The position numbers were made by a program, and so were the translations under genes. From a virus, in IMG/VR virus record IMGVR_UViG_3300021139_000197, positions 1-20,409 of that record: a stretch of DNA of 20,409 nucleotides. One strand, written 5' to 3'. Shown in pieces: positions 1 through 6,687 of this stretch; position 1 is the stretch's first letter; each line of letters opens with the position of its first letter. The notes under the pieces are model-generated. The model was not told the origin of the DNA, did not search any database, and was given only the letters and a program-made list of their open reading frames with translations.

Positions 1-1
1 T

Positions 2-30
2 CATGCCCCCACCTTACACCTGCAGGGGGC
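2..30 (-). promoter_or_regulatory. Hairpin and possible next start at the window edge
   Basis: On the minus strand GCCCCC (25-30) pairs with GGGGGC (5-10) around a 14-base loop, directly before an ATG at 4-2. The upstream GGTGGGG could serve as a ribosome binding site, and it would be partly held in the stem. The next gene lies outside the window, so whether this ATG is used cannot be decided here. Confidence 0.3.
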
Positions 31-43
31 TAGGCTGGCAAAT

Positions 44-211
44 CTACGCCTGTGGCGTGGCAGAGTTGGCTGCAAGTGTGGCTAGATAGGCTTGGTAGTC
101 TGAGTTGGCAGGGTCGGTGGGGATAAACCAAATTGTTCCATCTTCTGCCGTCATTTTAATAATTGGCGATGATGGATTGTAAGGATTATCTAATTTTTCA
201 TAAGTATTCAT
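44..211 (-). CDS. 55-aa fibre accessory protein, copy 2
   Basis: The product begins MNTYEKLDNPYNPSSPIIKM and continues TAEDGTIWFIPTDPANSDYQ, ending AYLATLAANSATPQA. The segment FIPTDPANSDYQAYL resembles a short motif (F-I/V-P-x-D-P-x-N-x-D-Y-x-x-Y-L) that I know from small phage proteins encoded next to fibre genes, probably assembly helpers. Its ATG at 211 overlaps the stop of the 332-aa gene (TAATG). It has the same plan as the 58-aa gene at 1209-1385, which makes a second tip-plus-accessory unit. It stops with TAG at 44. Confidence 0.7.
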   Translation of the reverse strand: MNTYEKLDNPYNPSSPIIKMTAEDGTIWFIPTDPANSDYQAYLATLAANSATPQA

Positions 212-1209
212 TACAACTCCGCACTAGCAATAAAATATGCAACAACCGAATGTCCAGCACTTACACCAGTATCTACCTGACTAATAACCGCCGGATATGA
301 ACCATAGATTGTGGCAGAAACATCAGTTGATGAATCTTCATCATAGATTTTGCCGCTTGCTCCCGTTTGAGGACTATAAATAGTTGCACTTGGGGTGGTT
401 CGCATGGTTACTGGCAGCCAAGCACTTAGAGATGTTCTTGCCCCATTGTAATTAGCAATTCCTCTGGTAATGCCTGTGTAAGCAGCCGCACCCGCAATGC
501 CCGTTATTGATTTGTAGTAATACCTCTGGCAGAGGGCTAACTCTCCTTGGAGTGTGGCACCTGTTCGGCTGAATGGGGTTGCTACTGAACCAAGTTCTAA
601 CTGTACGCCAGTAAATTGAAAGTTAGCACCATTTACAGTTGAGTTTGAATTACCAAATTCAATAGAAAATGATGTTGCATTTGATGGAACTGTAAAGGTT
701 AAAGGATTTCCAGCAGTCCACGATGTAGTGTTTGTTAAAGTGCTTGATGCAATAGATGTACGAGTATTGTATGGGGCAAGATTTCCATCTGTTGCAGTTG
801 AATAATAAGCCGTTACAGTCCAAGCGCTTGAAAAGTTTGTTGGTATTTTGTAAAGGTAGGAAAGCGTTACTGTTTTTCCAGCCATTCTCAAAACATCTGA
901 AGTTTCCAAAAATTGAGCAATAAAGTAATTTGTTGAACTAGCACTTGATTGGGTAATGCTTTGGTAATAACGAAAACCTGTTGGTGGATTAGATGTACCC
1001 TGAGCAACAGTAAACGCCTGACCCGAGCCAAAACCAGTAGTGAACCAACGGTCAAGACCGTAAGCATTTCCAGTTCCTAGCGATTGGCTAGTACCGCGTT
1101 GTGCTAATTCCATCGCTCCGTTAATTAAAAAGTTCTTACCAGCAACCACAGGAGCTACTGCTCCACCCGTATTCTGCTCAACTGTTGAAGTTAATTGTGC
1201 GCGACTCAT
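211..1209 (-). CDS. 332-aa free-standing fibre tip protein
   Basis: This looks like a separate copy of the tip domain of the 984-aa fibre. Residues 23-60 (GKNFLINGAMELAQRGTSQS and then YGLDRWF) match the fibre's GRNKILNGDFAIAQRGTTF and YTLDRWL. VQLELGSVATPFSRTGATLQ corresponds to VQLEAGSVATPF with TGTLQ, ELALCQRYYY to ELAACQRYYW, and PVTMRTTPSATI to PVTMRVAPSGTI. Both end in SAEL. Residues 1-22 (MSRAQLTSTVEQNTGGAVAP) lack any shaft or attachment module, so it must bind another fibre part or act as an alternative or extra tip. Its one Cys lies in the CQRYY motif. Base composition is AT-richer than upstream. The start overlaps the previous stop (TAATG). Confidence 0.85.
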   Translation of the reverse strand: MSRAQLTSTVEQNTGGAVAPVVAGKNFLINGAMELAQRGTSQSLGTGNAYGLDRWFTTGFGSGQAFTVAQGTSNPPTGFRYYQSITQSSASSTNYFIAQFLETSDVLRMAGKTVTLSYLYKIPTNFSSAWTVTAYYSTATDGNLAPYNTRTSIASSTLTNTTSWTAGNPLTFTVPSNATSFSIEFGNSNSTVNGANFQFTGVQLELGSVATPFSRTGATLQGELALCQRYYYKSITGIAGAAAYTGITRGIANYNGARTSLSAWLPVTMRTTPSATIYSPQTGASGKIYDEDSSTDVSATIYGSYPAVISQVDTGVSAGHSVVAYFIASAEL

Positions 1210-1385
1210 TATTCACCTGCCTGTGGTGTTGTAGGAATGGAAGACTCGGATGGGAGTGTGTTTTGTGCCGCTAACTGGGCATCGTAATACTCTTTGGTCA
1301 TTGATTGATATTGATTTGGCGCTACTTCAATTTGCACCCAATCAACCATTGTTCCATCTTGTGCTTGAACTTGAAATGTAATCAT
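1209..1385 (-). CDS. 58-aa fibre accessory protein, copy 1
   Basis: The product begins MITFQVQAQDGTMVDWVQIE and ends IPTTPQAGE, with a Tyr/Gln-rich middle (NQYQSMTKEYYDAQLAAQ). Its ATG at 1385 comes directly after the fibre stop (TAAATG), and its stop overlaps the ATG of the 332-aa tip protein (TAATG at 1209). It has the same overall design as the 55-aa gene at 44-211: an A-x-DGT core, a Y-x-A-x-L segment and a TPQA ending. Small genes directly after fibre genes often encode fibre assembly chaperones; that is the best guess here, without a known family. It is supported by its exact fit between neighbours and by the paired copy. Confidence 0.65.
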   Translation of the reverse strand: MITFQVQAQDGTMVDWVQIEVAPNQYQSMTKEYYDAQLAAQNTLPSESSIPTTPQAGE

Positions 1386-4340
1386 TTATAACTCCGCACT
1401 AAATCCGAGATAACCGCTTGTTGTGCCTTTGGTGTAAGCCCAAACCACAGTTCCAGAAAATCCAGACCCGCCAAATGCAAGTTCGGATTGATCTTTGCCG
1501 CTTCCGTTAGGTTGAAAAGCAATCGTGCTAGGTGTTTGGTCTGCACCAAAAGCAGAGAAAGCAACATTTGACCAATCAATAGTTCCTGATGGGGCTACTC
1601 TCATTGTTACTGGATGCTTTACGATAATAAAAGCATTTGTTGAACCTGTAACATAACCAGAACCTAAAATTTGATAGGGTTGGTCGCCGCCTTGTCGCCA
1701 GTAGTACCTTTGGCAAGCCGCTAACTCCCCCTGAAGTGTGCCAGTAGCAGTTGTGAATGGGGTGGCTACTGAGCCTGCTTCTAACTGTACGCCCCAAATG
1801 TCAAAAGTATTTACGCCACCAGCAAGGTTAATATCTATTTCAAGATAAGAACCTGTTCCAATAGTTTTACCTGAAATACTTGGGATTGTGTAAGTACCGT
1901 AAACTCTTGTCCAGTTGCTTGAAATGGTTGCGCTACCGATTGGTGTAAATCCAACTGCGCCAGAACCACCGCTACCAAAGTTCTGATACATATTTGAGCC
2001 ACCAAAAGAGGTGGTAGTGGATGACCTAATCCAGAATGAATAAGTAATAGTTTGACCTGCAAAAACCCTTACATCTTCAATTCTTTGTTGCATCAATACA
2101 TAAGTATTTCCTGTACCAGCAGCGGTTGTTGCTATACGAAGGAAAGTTCCAGATTCATAACCTGTTGGGCTATTTCCTGGAGTCATAACTTGCTGAGATA
2201 CAGTTCTTGTTGCTCCCGAACCGTCATAACCGATTAACCAACGGTCAAGCGTATAACTGGCTGAAGCGGGGTTGCTGAAAGTAGTACCGCGCTGCGCTAT
2301 TGCGAAATCACCGTTTAGAATTTTATTACGGCCAGCCAAGAATGATGGGCCAGACCAAGACACTCCACCACCAGCAGAAGAGTTTGCCACGAGTGTTGAC
2401 CCGTCAGCGCCTACGTTTAAGGTGCCTACGGTGCTGGCACCAGTGCCTAGAGCTAGATCGCCTTTGGCGGTATAGGTAGATAGTGGTACAGCATTGGCTA
2501 CGCTAAAGGCTGTGAAGGCTAGTACTACAAGAACATCGCCAGCGACTAACGCGGTAAGTCCAGTAATGCTTGAGCCAGTTGAAGCTGTGTAGTCGACGTT
2601 GCGTACTAGGAGTACGCCGTTGACATAGACCTGCTCAAAGCCTACTGCGTAGGCAAGAGTAGCGCTGTTATCGTCAGCACCGGACTTGGAGGTTTCACCT
2701 CCCGTCGCTGTGTAGCGGTACATAGTAATGTTAGCCGTGGCAGTTATGACTGTCCAAGCTGTTCCATTCCATACATACATGGTGTTGTTAGATGAGTTCC
2801 AGTATTCGGCTCCGGTTGCTAGGGCACCACCTTGATTGTTTAAGGTAGGCGGTGACGATTTAGCACCCAGATACTTTTGATCGATACTGGTAAAGGATGA
2901 GGCTGATGATGTAGCTGAGGTAGCGGCTGCAGTTGCCGATGCTGCTGCTGATGTAGCAGAAGTAGATGCTGCGGTAGCAGATGCTGCAGCGGATGTAGCT
3001 GATGTAGCAGCAGCCGTTGCTTGTGCAGCAGCTCCTGAGTAAGCACCGCCAGCTCCAGTTGCCGAGATGGATGCAGAGTTGGCATAGCCAGATGCAGAGG
3101 TAGCGCTAGCAGCAGCAGAGGTAGCAGAAGTAGCAGCACTGTTTGCGCTAGTTGCTGCAGCAGTAGCGGAAGCAGCAGCGCTGGTTGCTGATGTAGCAGC
3201 AGCAGCCACGCTAGCCGTCATGGATGCTGCAGAAGCAGCAGCGCTAGAAGCGCTGGTTGCAGCTGAAGCAGCCGATGTGGCAGCAGCAGATGTGTAGGAA
3301 GCAGCAAGTGTGGCAGAAGCAGCAGCAGAAGTTGCCGATGTTGCAGCGCTTGCAGCAGAAGTTGTGATGGTTGCTACCGAGTTAGCAGCAGTAGTAGCAC
3401 TGGCTGCAGCAGCGGTGGCTGAGTTAGCAGCGGAAGTAGCACTGGTTTGCACTGAACTAAGGTATGTAGCAGCACTAGTAGCACTGGTAGCAGCAGATGC
3501 AGCTGAAGTTGCTGCAGCCGTTGCAGAGGCGGCAGCAGACGTTGCTGAAGTTGCAGCAGCAGTCTGGCTTACGAGGGCGCTAGAGGCGCTTGTAGCCGCG
3601 CTAGCAGCGCTTGTAGAGGCAGCTGTAGCAGATCCTAGGATTGCATCTACATAACTCTTAGGAGTAGCAGATGAGGTAGACATGCCTGCAGAAGACAAGC
3701 CAGTGATGACCGGTGTGCCACCGATTGTAGGGCTGGTCAAGGTCTTGTTTGTCAAGGTTTGGGTAGCGCTGTCAAGGATCACTGTGCCTGAAGTATTAGG
3801 CAGGGTGATGGTGTTGTCCTGTGTCGGATCAACTACGCCAAGGAATGTCTGGTTGCTATCTACTGTAGAACCTTCAAAGGAAATACCTGAGTCAGCCTCA
3901 GCAGTAGAGGTGAGGATAGGGGAAATAAGAGTCTTGTTGTAAAGAGTCTGGGTATCTTGGGTACCTACGACAGCCGATGTGTTGCCTAGACCGTGTACTC
4001 CCATGGTAGCGACTTCGTGGGTGTTAGCCTCACGTAGGTCACGACCGATAACCATGTGACGGACAACGGCACCAGCTGAGTGATCCTGTGCTGTGGACCC
4101 ATCTACTGCACGAGTGATTGTGATGTTATTGCCAGAGACGGCAGTAATATCTACAATTTCTTCAAGTGATGTATCTGGATCGATAACAATGGTAAAGGTT
4201 TGACCCGCTGAGATTGTTACTCCACCAAGCAAGGTAGTCGCTGAGTTAACAGAGGCTACCGTAGCTGTATCGATAAGAGTAGATGAAAGAGTGGTCTGTT
4301 GGGACCGCGAGGAGTACTTACGAGGTGTCTGGGCTGTCAT
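1386..4340 (-). CDS. 984-aa tail fibre protein
   Basis: This is the receptor-binding fibre. Residues 15-100 are an N-terminal beta module (EEIVDITAVSGNNITITRAV, then STAQDHSAGAVV), probably the virion attachment end. Residues about 130-215 contain two copies of a QTL-x-NKTL-x-SP motif common in phage fibres. Residues about 237-480 are a long Ala/Ser/Thr repeat of the lambda-side-fibre type, which probably forms a trimeric shaft. Residues 480-660 include EYWNSSNNTMYVWNGTAWTV and further beta segments. The C-terminal 320 residues begin with GRNKILNGDFAIAQRGTTF, include YTLDRWLIGYDG, VQLEAGSVATPF and ELAACQRYYW, and end FSAEL. This is a jelly-roll-like tip domain widespread in phage fibres. The start at 4340 follows TAAGGTAGACG. 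It is followed by a small accessory gene and then by a separate second copy of the tip domain. Confidence 0.88.
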   Translation of the reverse strand: MTAQTPRKYSSRSQQTTLSSTLIDTATVASVNSATTLLGGVTISAGQTFTIVIDPDTSLEEIVDITAVSGNNITITRAVDGSTAQDHSAGAVVRHMVIGRDLREANTHEVATMGVHGLGNTSAVVGTQDTQTLYNKTLISPILTSTAEADSGISFEGSTVDSNQTFLGVVDPTQDNTITLPNTSGTVILDSATQTLTNKTLTSPTIGGTPVITGLSSAGMSTSSATPKSYVDAILGSATAASTSAASAATSASSALVSQTAAATSATSAAASATAAATSAASAATSATSAATYLSSVQTSATSAANSATAAAASATTAANSVATITTSAASAATSATSAAASATLAASYTSAAATSAASAATSASSAAASAASMTASVAAAATSATSAAASATAAATSANSAATSATSAAASATSASGYANSASISATGAGGAYSGAAAQATAAATSATSAAASATAASTSATSAAASATAAATSATSSASSFTSIDQKYLGAKSSPPTLNNQGGALATGAEYWNSSNNTMYVWNGTAWTVITATANITMYRYTATGGETSKSGADDNSATLAYAVGFEQVYVNGVLLVRNVDYTASTGSSITGLTALVAGDVLVVLAFTAFSVANAVPLSTYTAKGDLALGTGASTVGTLNVGADGSTLVANSSAGGGVSWSGPSFLAGRNKILNGDFAIAQRGTTFSNPASASYTLDRWLIGYDGSGATRTVSQQVMTPGNSPTGYESGTFLRIATTAAGTGNTYVLMQQRIEDVRVFAGQTITYSFWIRSSTTTSFGGSNMYQNFGSGGSGAVGFTPIGSATISSNWTRVYGTYTIPSISGKTIGTGSYLEIDINLAGGVNTFDIWGVQLEAGSVATPFTTATGTLQGELAACQRYYWRQGGDQPYQILGSGYVTGSTNAFIIVKHPVTMRVAPSGTIDWSNVAFSAFGADQTPSTIAFQPNGSGKDQSELAFGGSGFSGTVVWAYTKGTTSGYLGFSAEL
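2900..3632 (-). repeat. Ala/Ser/Thr-coding repeat tract in the tail fibre shaft
   Basis: About 730 bases of imperfect short repeats rich in GCA, GCT and GCC codons, encoding runs such as AATSATSAAASATAA within fibre residues about 237-480. Repeats of this kind are known in lambda-Stf-like fibres and can change length by recombination. Because of the repeat, other frames on both strands stay open here and give false Ala-rich and Leu-rich reading frames. Confidence 0.85.
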
Positions 4341-4348
4341 CGTCTACC

Positions 4349-5272
4349 TTATCGAGAGTAGTGGGTACGGGTAGGGTAATTAAGCTTCTGCTTCAAGGAC
4401 TCGTCCTCAAGGCGTTGCTGGTACATCATTTGTAGCTGCTTGGTCACATTGATACCTGTGCCATAAGGACGCTTGGAATCGTATTCATCGGCAGCAGCAG
4501 AGGTCAAAGACATACGAGCAGGATCGATAAAGGATGACAAACGGTAAGTAGCACCGTAGATAATGACATCTCGCATAGAAGATGGAAGGGTGGTTACAGC
4601 CTCAAAGTTATCTGTCTCGTTGACAAGGAGCGATGGCTGCTTGGCATAGACACAGTGAACTGTACGACCCGGAAGGATGTTGTCATATAGTGAGACAGTC
4701 TTAGCGTAACCCGGTGTGAATCCATCAGGGGATTCAACTGACCAAGTAGCCTGATCTGCTAGTGGATCCCAACGCCATTGGCGAATTGGTAGCCATTCCT
4801 TTGTAGGACCAACAGTCTGCCATGACATGTGCAAGATCTGGGTTGCTTCTGATGGGATCTGGTAGGTAGTACGAGATGCCAAGAAGCTGAAGTCTGTAGA
4901 GCCAACTCCGAATACCTTTGGGTATACAGCAGAGATGGTGTCGTTAATAGCACGGGTAACCGCTACGCGTGGAAAGGTGGGGGTAACAATAATCTGAGCA
5001 TTGGCTGAGTGTGCAGCAGCGGTTGTACCGTTGTAGCCACGTCCGAAAGGAGCGATGGTCACGGTGTTAGCCTGACGATCGTAAGCATCTACCCACATCA
5101 GTTCGTCATCGATCTCGATGATTCCTGTGCCGATGTTCTGAGTATCGCCTACATAAATGAGTAGGTCTCCAGAGGTGCAAGCCTGAGTCAGGTAGGTAGA
5201 ACGATCCTGACGATAGGTGAAGCCTTGGATGTTAAGTTTAGTATCGTTGATTAGGTCAGCAAGAGTTGTCAT
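4349..5272 (-). CDS. 307-aa head-tail adaptor or tail-tubular-like protein
   Basis: Residues 1-20 are a short helix (TLADLINDTKLNIQGF). Residues about 28-97 form a beta module with IIEIDDELMWVDAY, then FGRGYNGTTAAAHSANAQI. After it come a helix (VAVTRAINDTISAVYPKVF, 103-121), TYQIPSEATQILHMSW, GPTKEWLPIRQWRWDPLAD and a C-terminal helical region with YGATYRLSSF. The arrangement of a helix ahead of YPKVF followed by beta strands is typical of phage adaptor proteins and resembles T7 gp11-type or DUF6682-like proteins in outline. This fits a ring joining the portal to a short tail. The beta module looks like the N-terminal module of the fibre encoded next. The stop overlaps the ribosome binding site of the fibre gene (TAAGG). 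The assignment is by pattern and position only. Confidence 0.6.
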   Translation of the reverse strand: MTTLADLINDTKLNIQGFTYRQDRSTYLTQACTSGDLLIYVGDTQNIGTGIIEIDDELMWVDAYDRQANTVTIAPFGRGYNGTTAAAHSANAQIIVTPTFPRVAVTRAINDTISAVYPKVFGVGSTDFSFLASRTTYQIPSEATQILHMSWQTVGPTKEWLPIRQWRWDPLADQATWSVESPDGFTPGYAKTVSLYDNILPGRTVHCVYAKQPSLLVNETDNFEAVTTLPSSMRDVIIYGATYRLSSFIDPARMSLTSAAADEYDSKRPYGTGINVTKQLQMMYQQRLEDESLKQKLNYPTRTHYSR

Positions 5273-5613
5273 TAGGAGGCAATAGTCCTTAATGCGGTGA
5301 CCGCTTCGACGTAAGTTGATGGGGAACCGATGGTTCCAATACCGGAGATCTCAGCAAGAACTGAGTTCATTTCACGATAATCTCGTGGTTGGCGAGTAGC
5401 GCTGACTTTGTAGTTCAGCGAAGCAATTACGCCTGTGCCTACTGGGGCACCTGTCCATTTATTCACTGCACCTTGGACATCTAGGTAGACAGCGGGACTT
5501 GGGTAAGTACCACCATTAGCTAGGCGGTTAAATTCATCTCGGATAGAAGAGCCGGGGAAACCGTAGAGCGTATAGGTTGTGCCGTTATAGACGGCTGTAC
5601 CATAGGTAGCCAT
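5272..5613 (-). CDS. 113-aa hypothetical protein, probable head-tail region component
   Basis: The N-terminus is beta-rich with YNGTTYTLYGFPGSSIRDEF (about 9-28), followed by RLANGGTYPSPAVYLDVQGA, a turn with GAPVGTGVIASLNYKVSA, and a C-terminal helix ending AVTALRTIAS. I recall similar small proteins, with a GALN- or ASLN-like segment and an AVxALR ending, from actinophage structural blocks, but I have no function for them. The ATG at 5613 is preceded by AAAGG seven bases upstream. The stop overlaps the ATG of the 307-aa gene (TAATG at 5272), so it is probably produced with it. There is no Cys. Confidence 0.7.
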   Translation of the reverse strand: MATYGTAVYNGTTYTLYGFPGSSIRDEFNRLANGGTYPSPAVYLDVQGAVNKWTGAPVGTGVIASLNYKVSATRQPRDYREMNSVLAEISGIGTIGSPSTYVEAVTALRTIAS

Positions 5614-5636
5614 TACTTACCTTTCTTGTTAAGAAG

Positions 5637-5661
5637 CCCTGCCCGCACGTGGTAGGCAGGG
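5637..5661 (-). terminator. Hairpin between the basic peptide gene and the 113-aa gene
   Basis: Perfect 7-bp arms CCCTGCC and GGCAGGG, with an 11-base loop (TACCACGTGCG on the minus strand). It is followed by CTTCTTAACAAGAAAGG, which contains a second small palindrome and the ribosome binding site of the 113-aa gene. There is no T-run, so this may be an attenuator or an RNA stability element rather than a classic terminator. Confidence 0.45.
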
Positions 5662-5667
5662 ATTCGA

Positions 5668-5841
5668 TTACTTACCTTTTTTGGCTGGTAGAACGTTCTT
5701 AAGGTTCGGATTAGCCTTCTTTGCTGCTGGAGATGCCTTGCGAGTTGATGAAGCAAGGATTGCTCCTGCTGACTTCATAGATACGCCAGACTTCTTAGCG
5801 ATTGACTTTTGGGCGGCTTCAAAGCCCATACCCTTTGCCAT
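5668..5841 (-). CDS. 57-aa Lys/Ala-rich basic peptide
   Basis: The product runs from MAKGMGFEAAQKSIAKKSGV to NVLPAKKGK, with 13 Lys and one Arg against a single acidic residue, giving a strongly positive charge. The middle, VSMKSAGAILASSTRKASPA, looks helical; the C-terminal tail (AAKKANPNLKNVLPAKKGK) resembles histone-H1-like or other DNA-binding tails. It starts in a TAATG overlap at 5841 and ends before a hairpin. A role in binding DNA inside the head, or in bridging other proteins, is possible but inferred only from charge. It is too short for family assignment. Confidence 0.6.
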   Translation of the reverse strand: MAKGMGFEAAQKSIAKKSGVSMKSAGAILASSTRKASPAAKKANPNLKNVLPAKKGK

Positions 5842-6038
5842 TAGTGTTGACGTCCTGCTTCAGGCTGTACGTATACGCCTTCTACAACTTCTCCACCCAT
5901 AACAGAGCCTTTAACTCCATCAAATGGTTGTGCTACTGGTGCTGATGCTGGTGCAACCCCACCTTTGAAGTCTGCTGTGTTTGCTGCAGAGAAATCGCTG
6001 TAAGCACTACGTGTGCTTGGGTTCATCATGTCTGCCAT
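5841..6038 (-). CDS. 65-aa hypothetical protein
   Basis: The start chosen is ATG 6038 (MADMMNPSTRSAYSDFSAAN), because AAAAGG lies upstream at a suitable distance and the upstream gene ends one base earlier. A longer in-frame form from 6110 would overlap the 42-aa gene and lacks support. The middle is Ala/Pro-rich and the end contains VMGGEVVEGVYVQPEAG. There is no recognisable domain, Cys or membrane segment. The TAA overlaps the ATG of the next gene (TAATG at 5841). Function unknown; it lies in the connector gene region. Confidence 0.6.
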   Translation of the reverse strand: MADMMNPSTRSAYSDFSAANTADFKGGVAPASAPVAQPFDGVKGSVMGGEVVEGVYVQPEAGRQH

Positions 6039-6039
6039 G

Positions 6040-6168
6040 TTATTTTCCTTTTCCGTATGGGGGTGGTACATCGAAGCCTTTGATGATTGAAGCATCTTGG
6101 CCCGGTGCAACTCTGACTGGTGCTGTGATTGTTACTGGTTGCTCACCGCAACCGCATGTCATACACAT
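6040..6168 (-). CDS. 42-aa peptide with N-terminal CxxCxC motif
   Basis: A short gene starting at ATG 6168 and ending with TAA at 6040. The product begins MCMTCGCGEQPVTITAPVRV and ends FDVPPPYGKGK. It has three cysteines within the first seven residues (C2, C5, C7). The ATG follows the stop of the 172-aa gene directly (TATAAATG), and its own stop is one base before the next ATG, so it fits the gap exactly. Its end carries AAAAGGA, which serves as the ribosome binding site of the next gene. The cysteine cluster may bind a metal, perhaps with the neighbouring zinc-ribbon-like protein. Without the exact packing between neighbours I would be less sure that it is translated. Confidence 0.6.
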   Translation of the reverse strand: MCMTCGCGEQPVTITAPVRVAPGQDASIIKGFDVPPPYGKGK

Positions 6169-6687
6169 TTATACTGCTCCTACTTCCTTAAAGACTTCTA
6201 CTGATTTTTCATTGATGTAAGCTGCTTTAGGCATAGTTTCGCCGTCATAAGGTTTATTGAGAACCTCCGACGCTTGGATAGCTTTTTCGATAGCAGCGGT
6301 GCTGGTACCTTCGGGCTTAATACCTTGGCGTCTAGCGTCTCGGTATTTATCCAATTCTTTGTCCCACTTCTTTTGAGTGGTGCCAGATTCGATGATGTGA
6401 CCTGCAGCATCACCCGTGGCTAGTTCAAGTGTCTTGATCTTGCAACCGAAGCATCCATCCACAAAGGACTTATGACCGTCATGCTCGGTAACTTGATCTG
6501 GTTCCCTGAAAGGAACCAATGATGTTTCATCGCATTTTGTGCATCCGTAAAGGGATACTTTCTGCTTCATGTCTCCATCTATAAGGTCGTACTGCCATTT
6601 CAAGACCTTGCTAACATGACTATGAGGTGTAAGGCCATTCGTTGATTGGGATGATGTAGTCCCCGTACCCCGCTGCTGTGAGCTCAT
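6169..6687 (-). CDS. 172-aa protein with paired CxxC zinc-ribbon-like motif
   Basis: Two CxxC pairs, C49-x2-C52 (GCTKC) and C79-x2-C82 (GCFGC), are separated by 26 residues that include H69 and H72. This is a good candidate for one structural zinc site. Residues 105-145 are helical and charged (KKWDKELDKYRDARRQGIKP, then IEKAIQASEVLN). I recall the combination of FVDGCFGCK with an ELDxYRxARxQGxxPxGT segment from actinophage proteins of unknown function encoded after the capsid gene. The N-terminal 25 residues are Ser/Thr/Gln-rich and probably flexible. It is one of two adjacent genes with clustered cysteines, in a window whose other proteins are nearly Cys-free. It may be a head completion or connector-associated protein, or a non-structural DNA-binding protein. 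The stop is directly followed by the ATG of the next gene (TAAATG). Confidence 0.75.
   Translation of the reverse strand: MSSQQRGTGTTSSQSTNGLTPHSHVSKVLKWQYDLIDGDMKQKVSLYGCTKCDETSLVPFREPDQVTEHDGHKSFVDGCFGCKIKTLELATGDAAGHIIESGTTQKKWDKELDKYRDARRQGIKPEGTSTAAIEKAIQASEVLNKPYDGETMPKAAYINEKSVEVFKEVGAV

Noticed and set aside
2840-3139. Minus-strand Leu/Gln/His-rich open frame of 99 codons
   Set aside because: A frame-shifted reading of the same fibre repeat; composition is that of repeated codons out of frame.
2900-3632. CRISPR-like or satellite repeat array
   Set aside because: The repeats are short, imperfect and in frame with the fibre protein. There are no constant repeats with unique spacers.
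3310-3654. Plus-strand Ala/Val-rich open frame of 114 codons
   Set aside because: It is the complement of the Ala/Ser/Thr repeat tract of the fibre gene. GCA/GCT repeats keep other frames open, and the product is low-complexity without a ribosome binding site that I can support.
5841-6110. Longer 89-residue form of the 65-aa protein
   Set aside because: The extension overlaps the well-packed 42-aa gene, and the ribosome binding site supports ATG 6038.
6169-6687. HNH endonuclease or transcription factor from the Cys/His pattern
   Set aside because: The two CxxC pairs and two His suggest a metal site only; no HNH active-site order or helix-turn-helix could be recognised.
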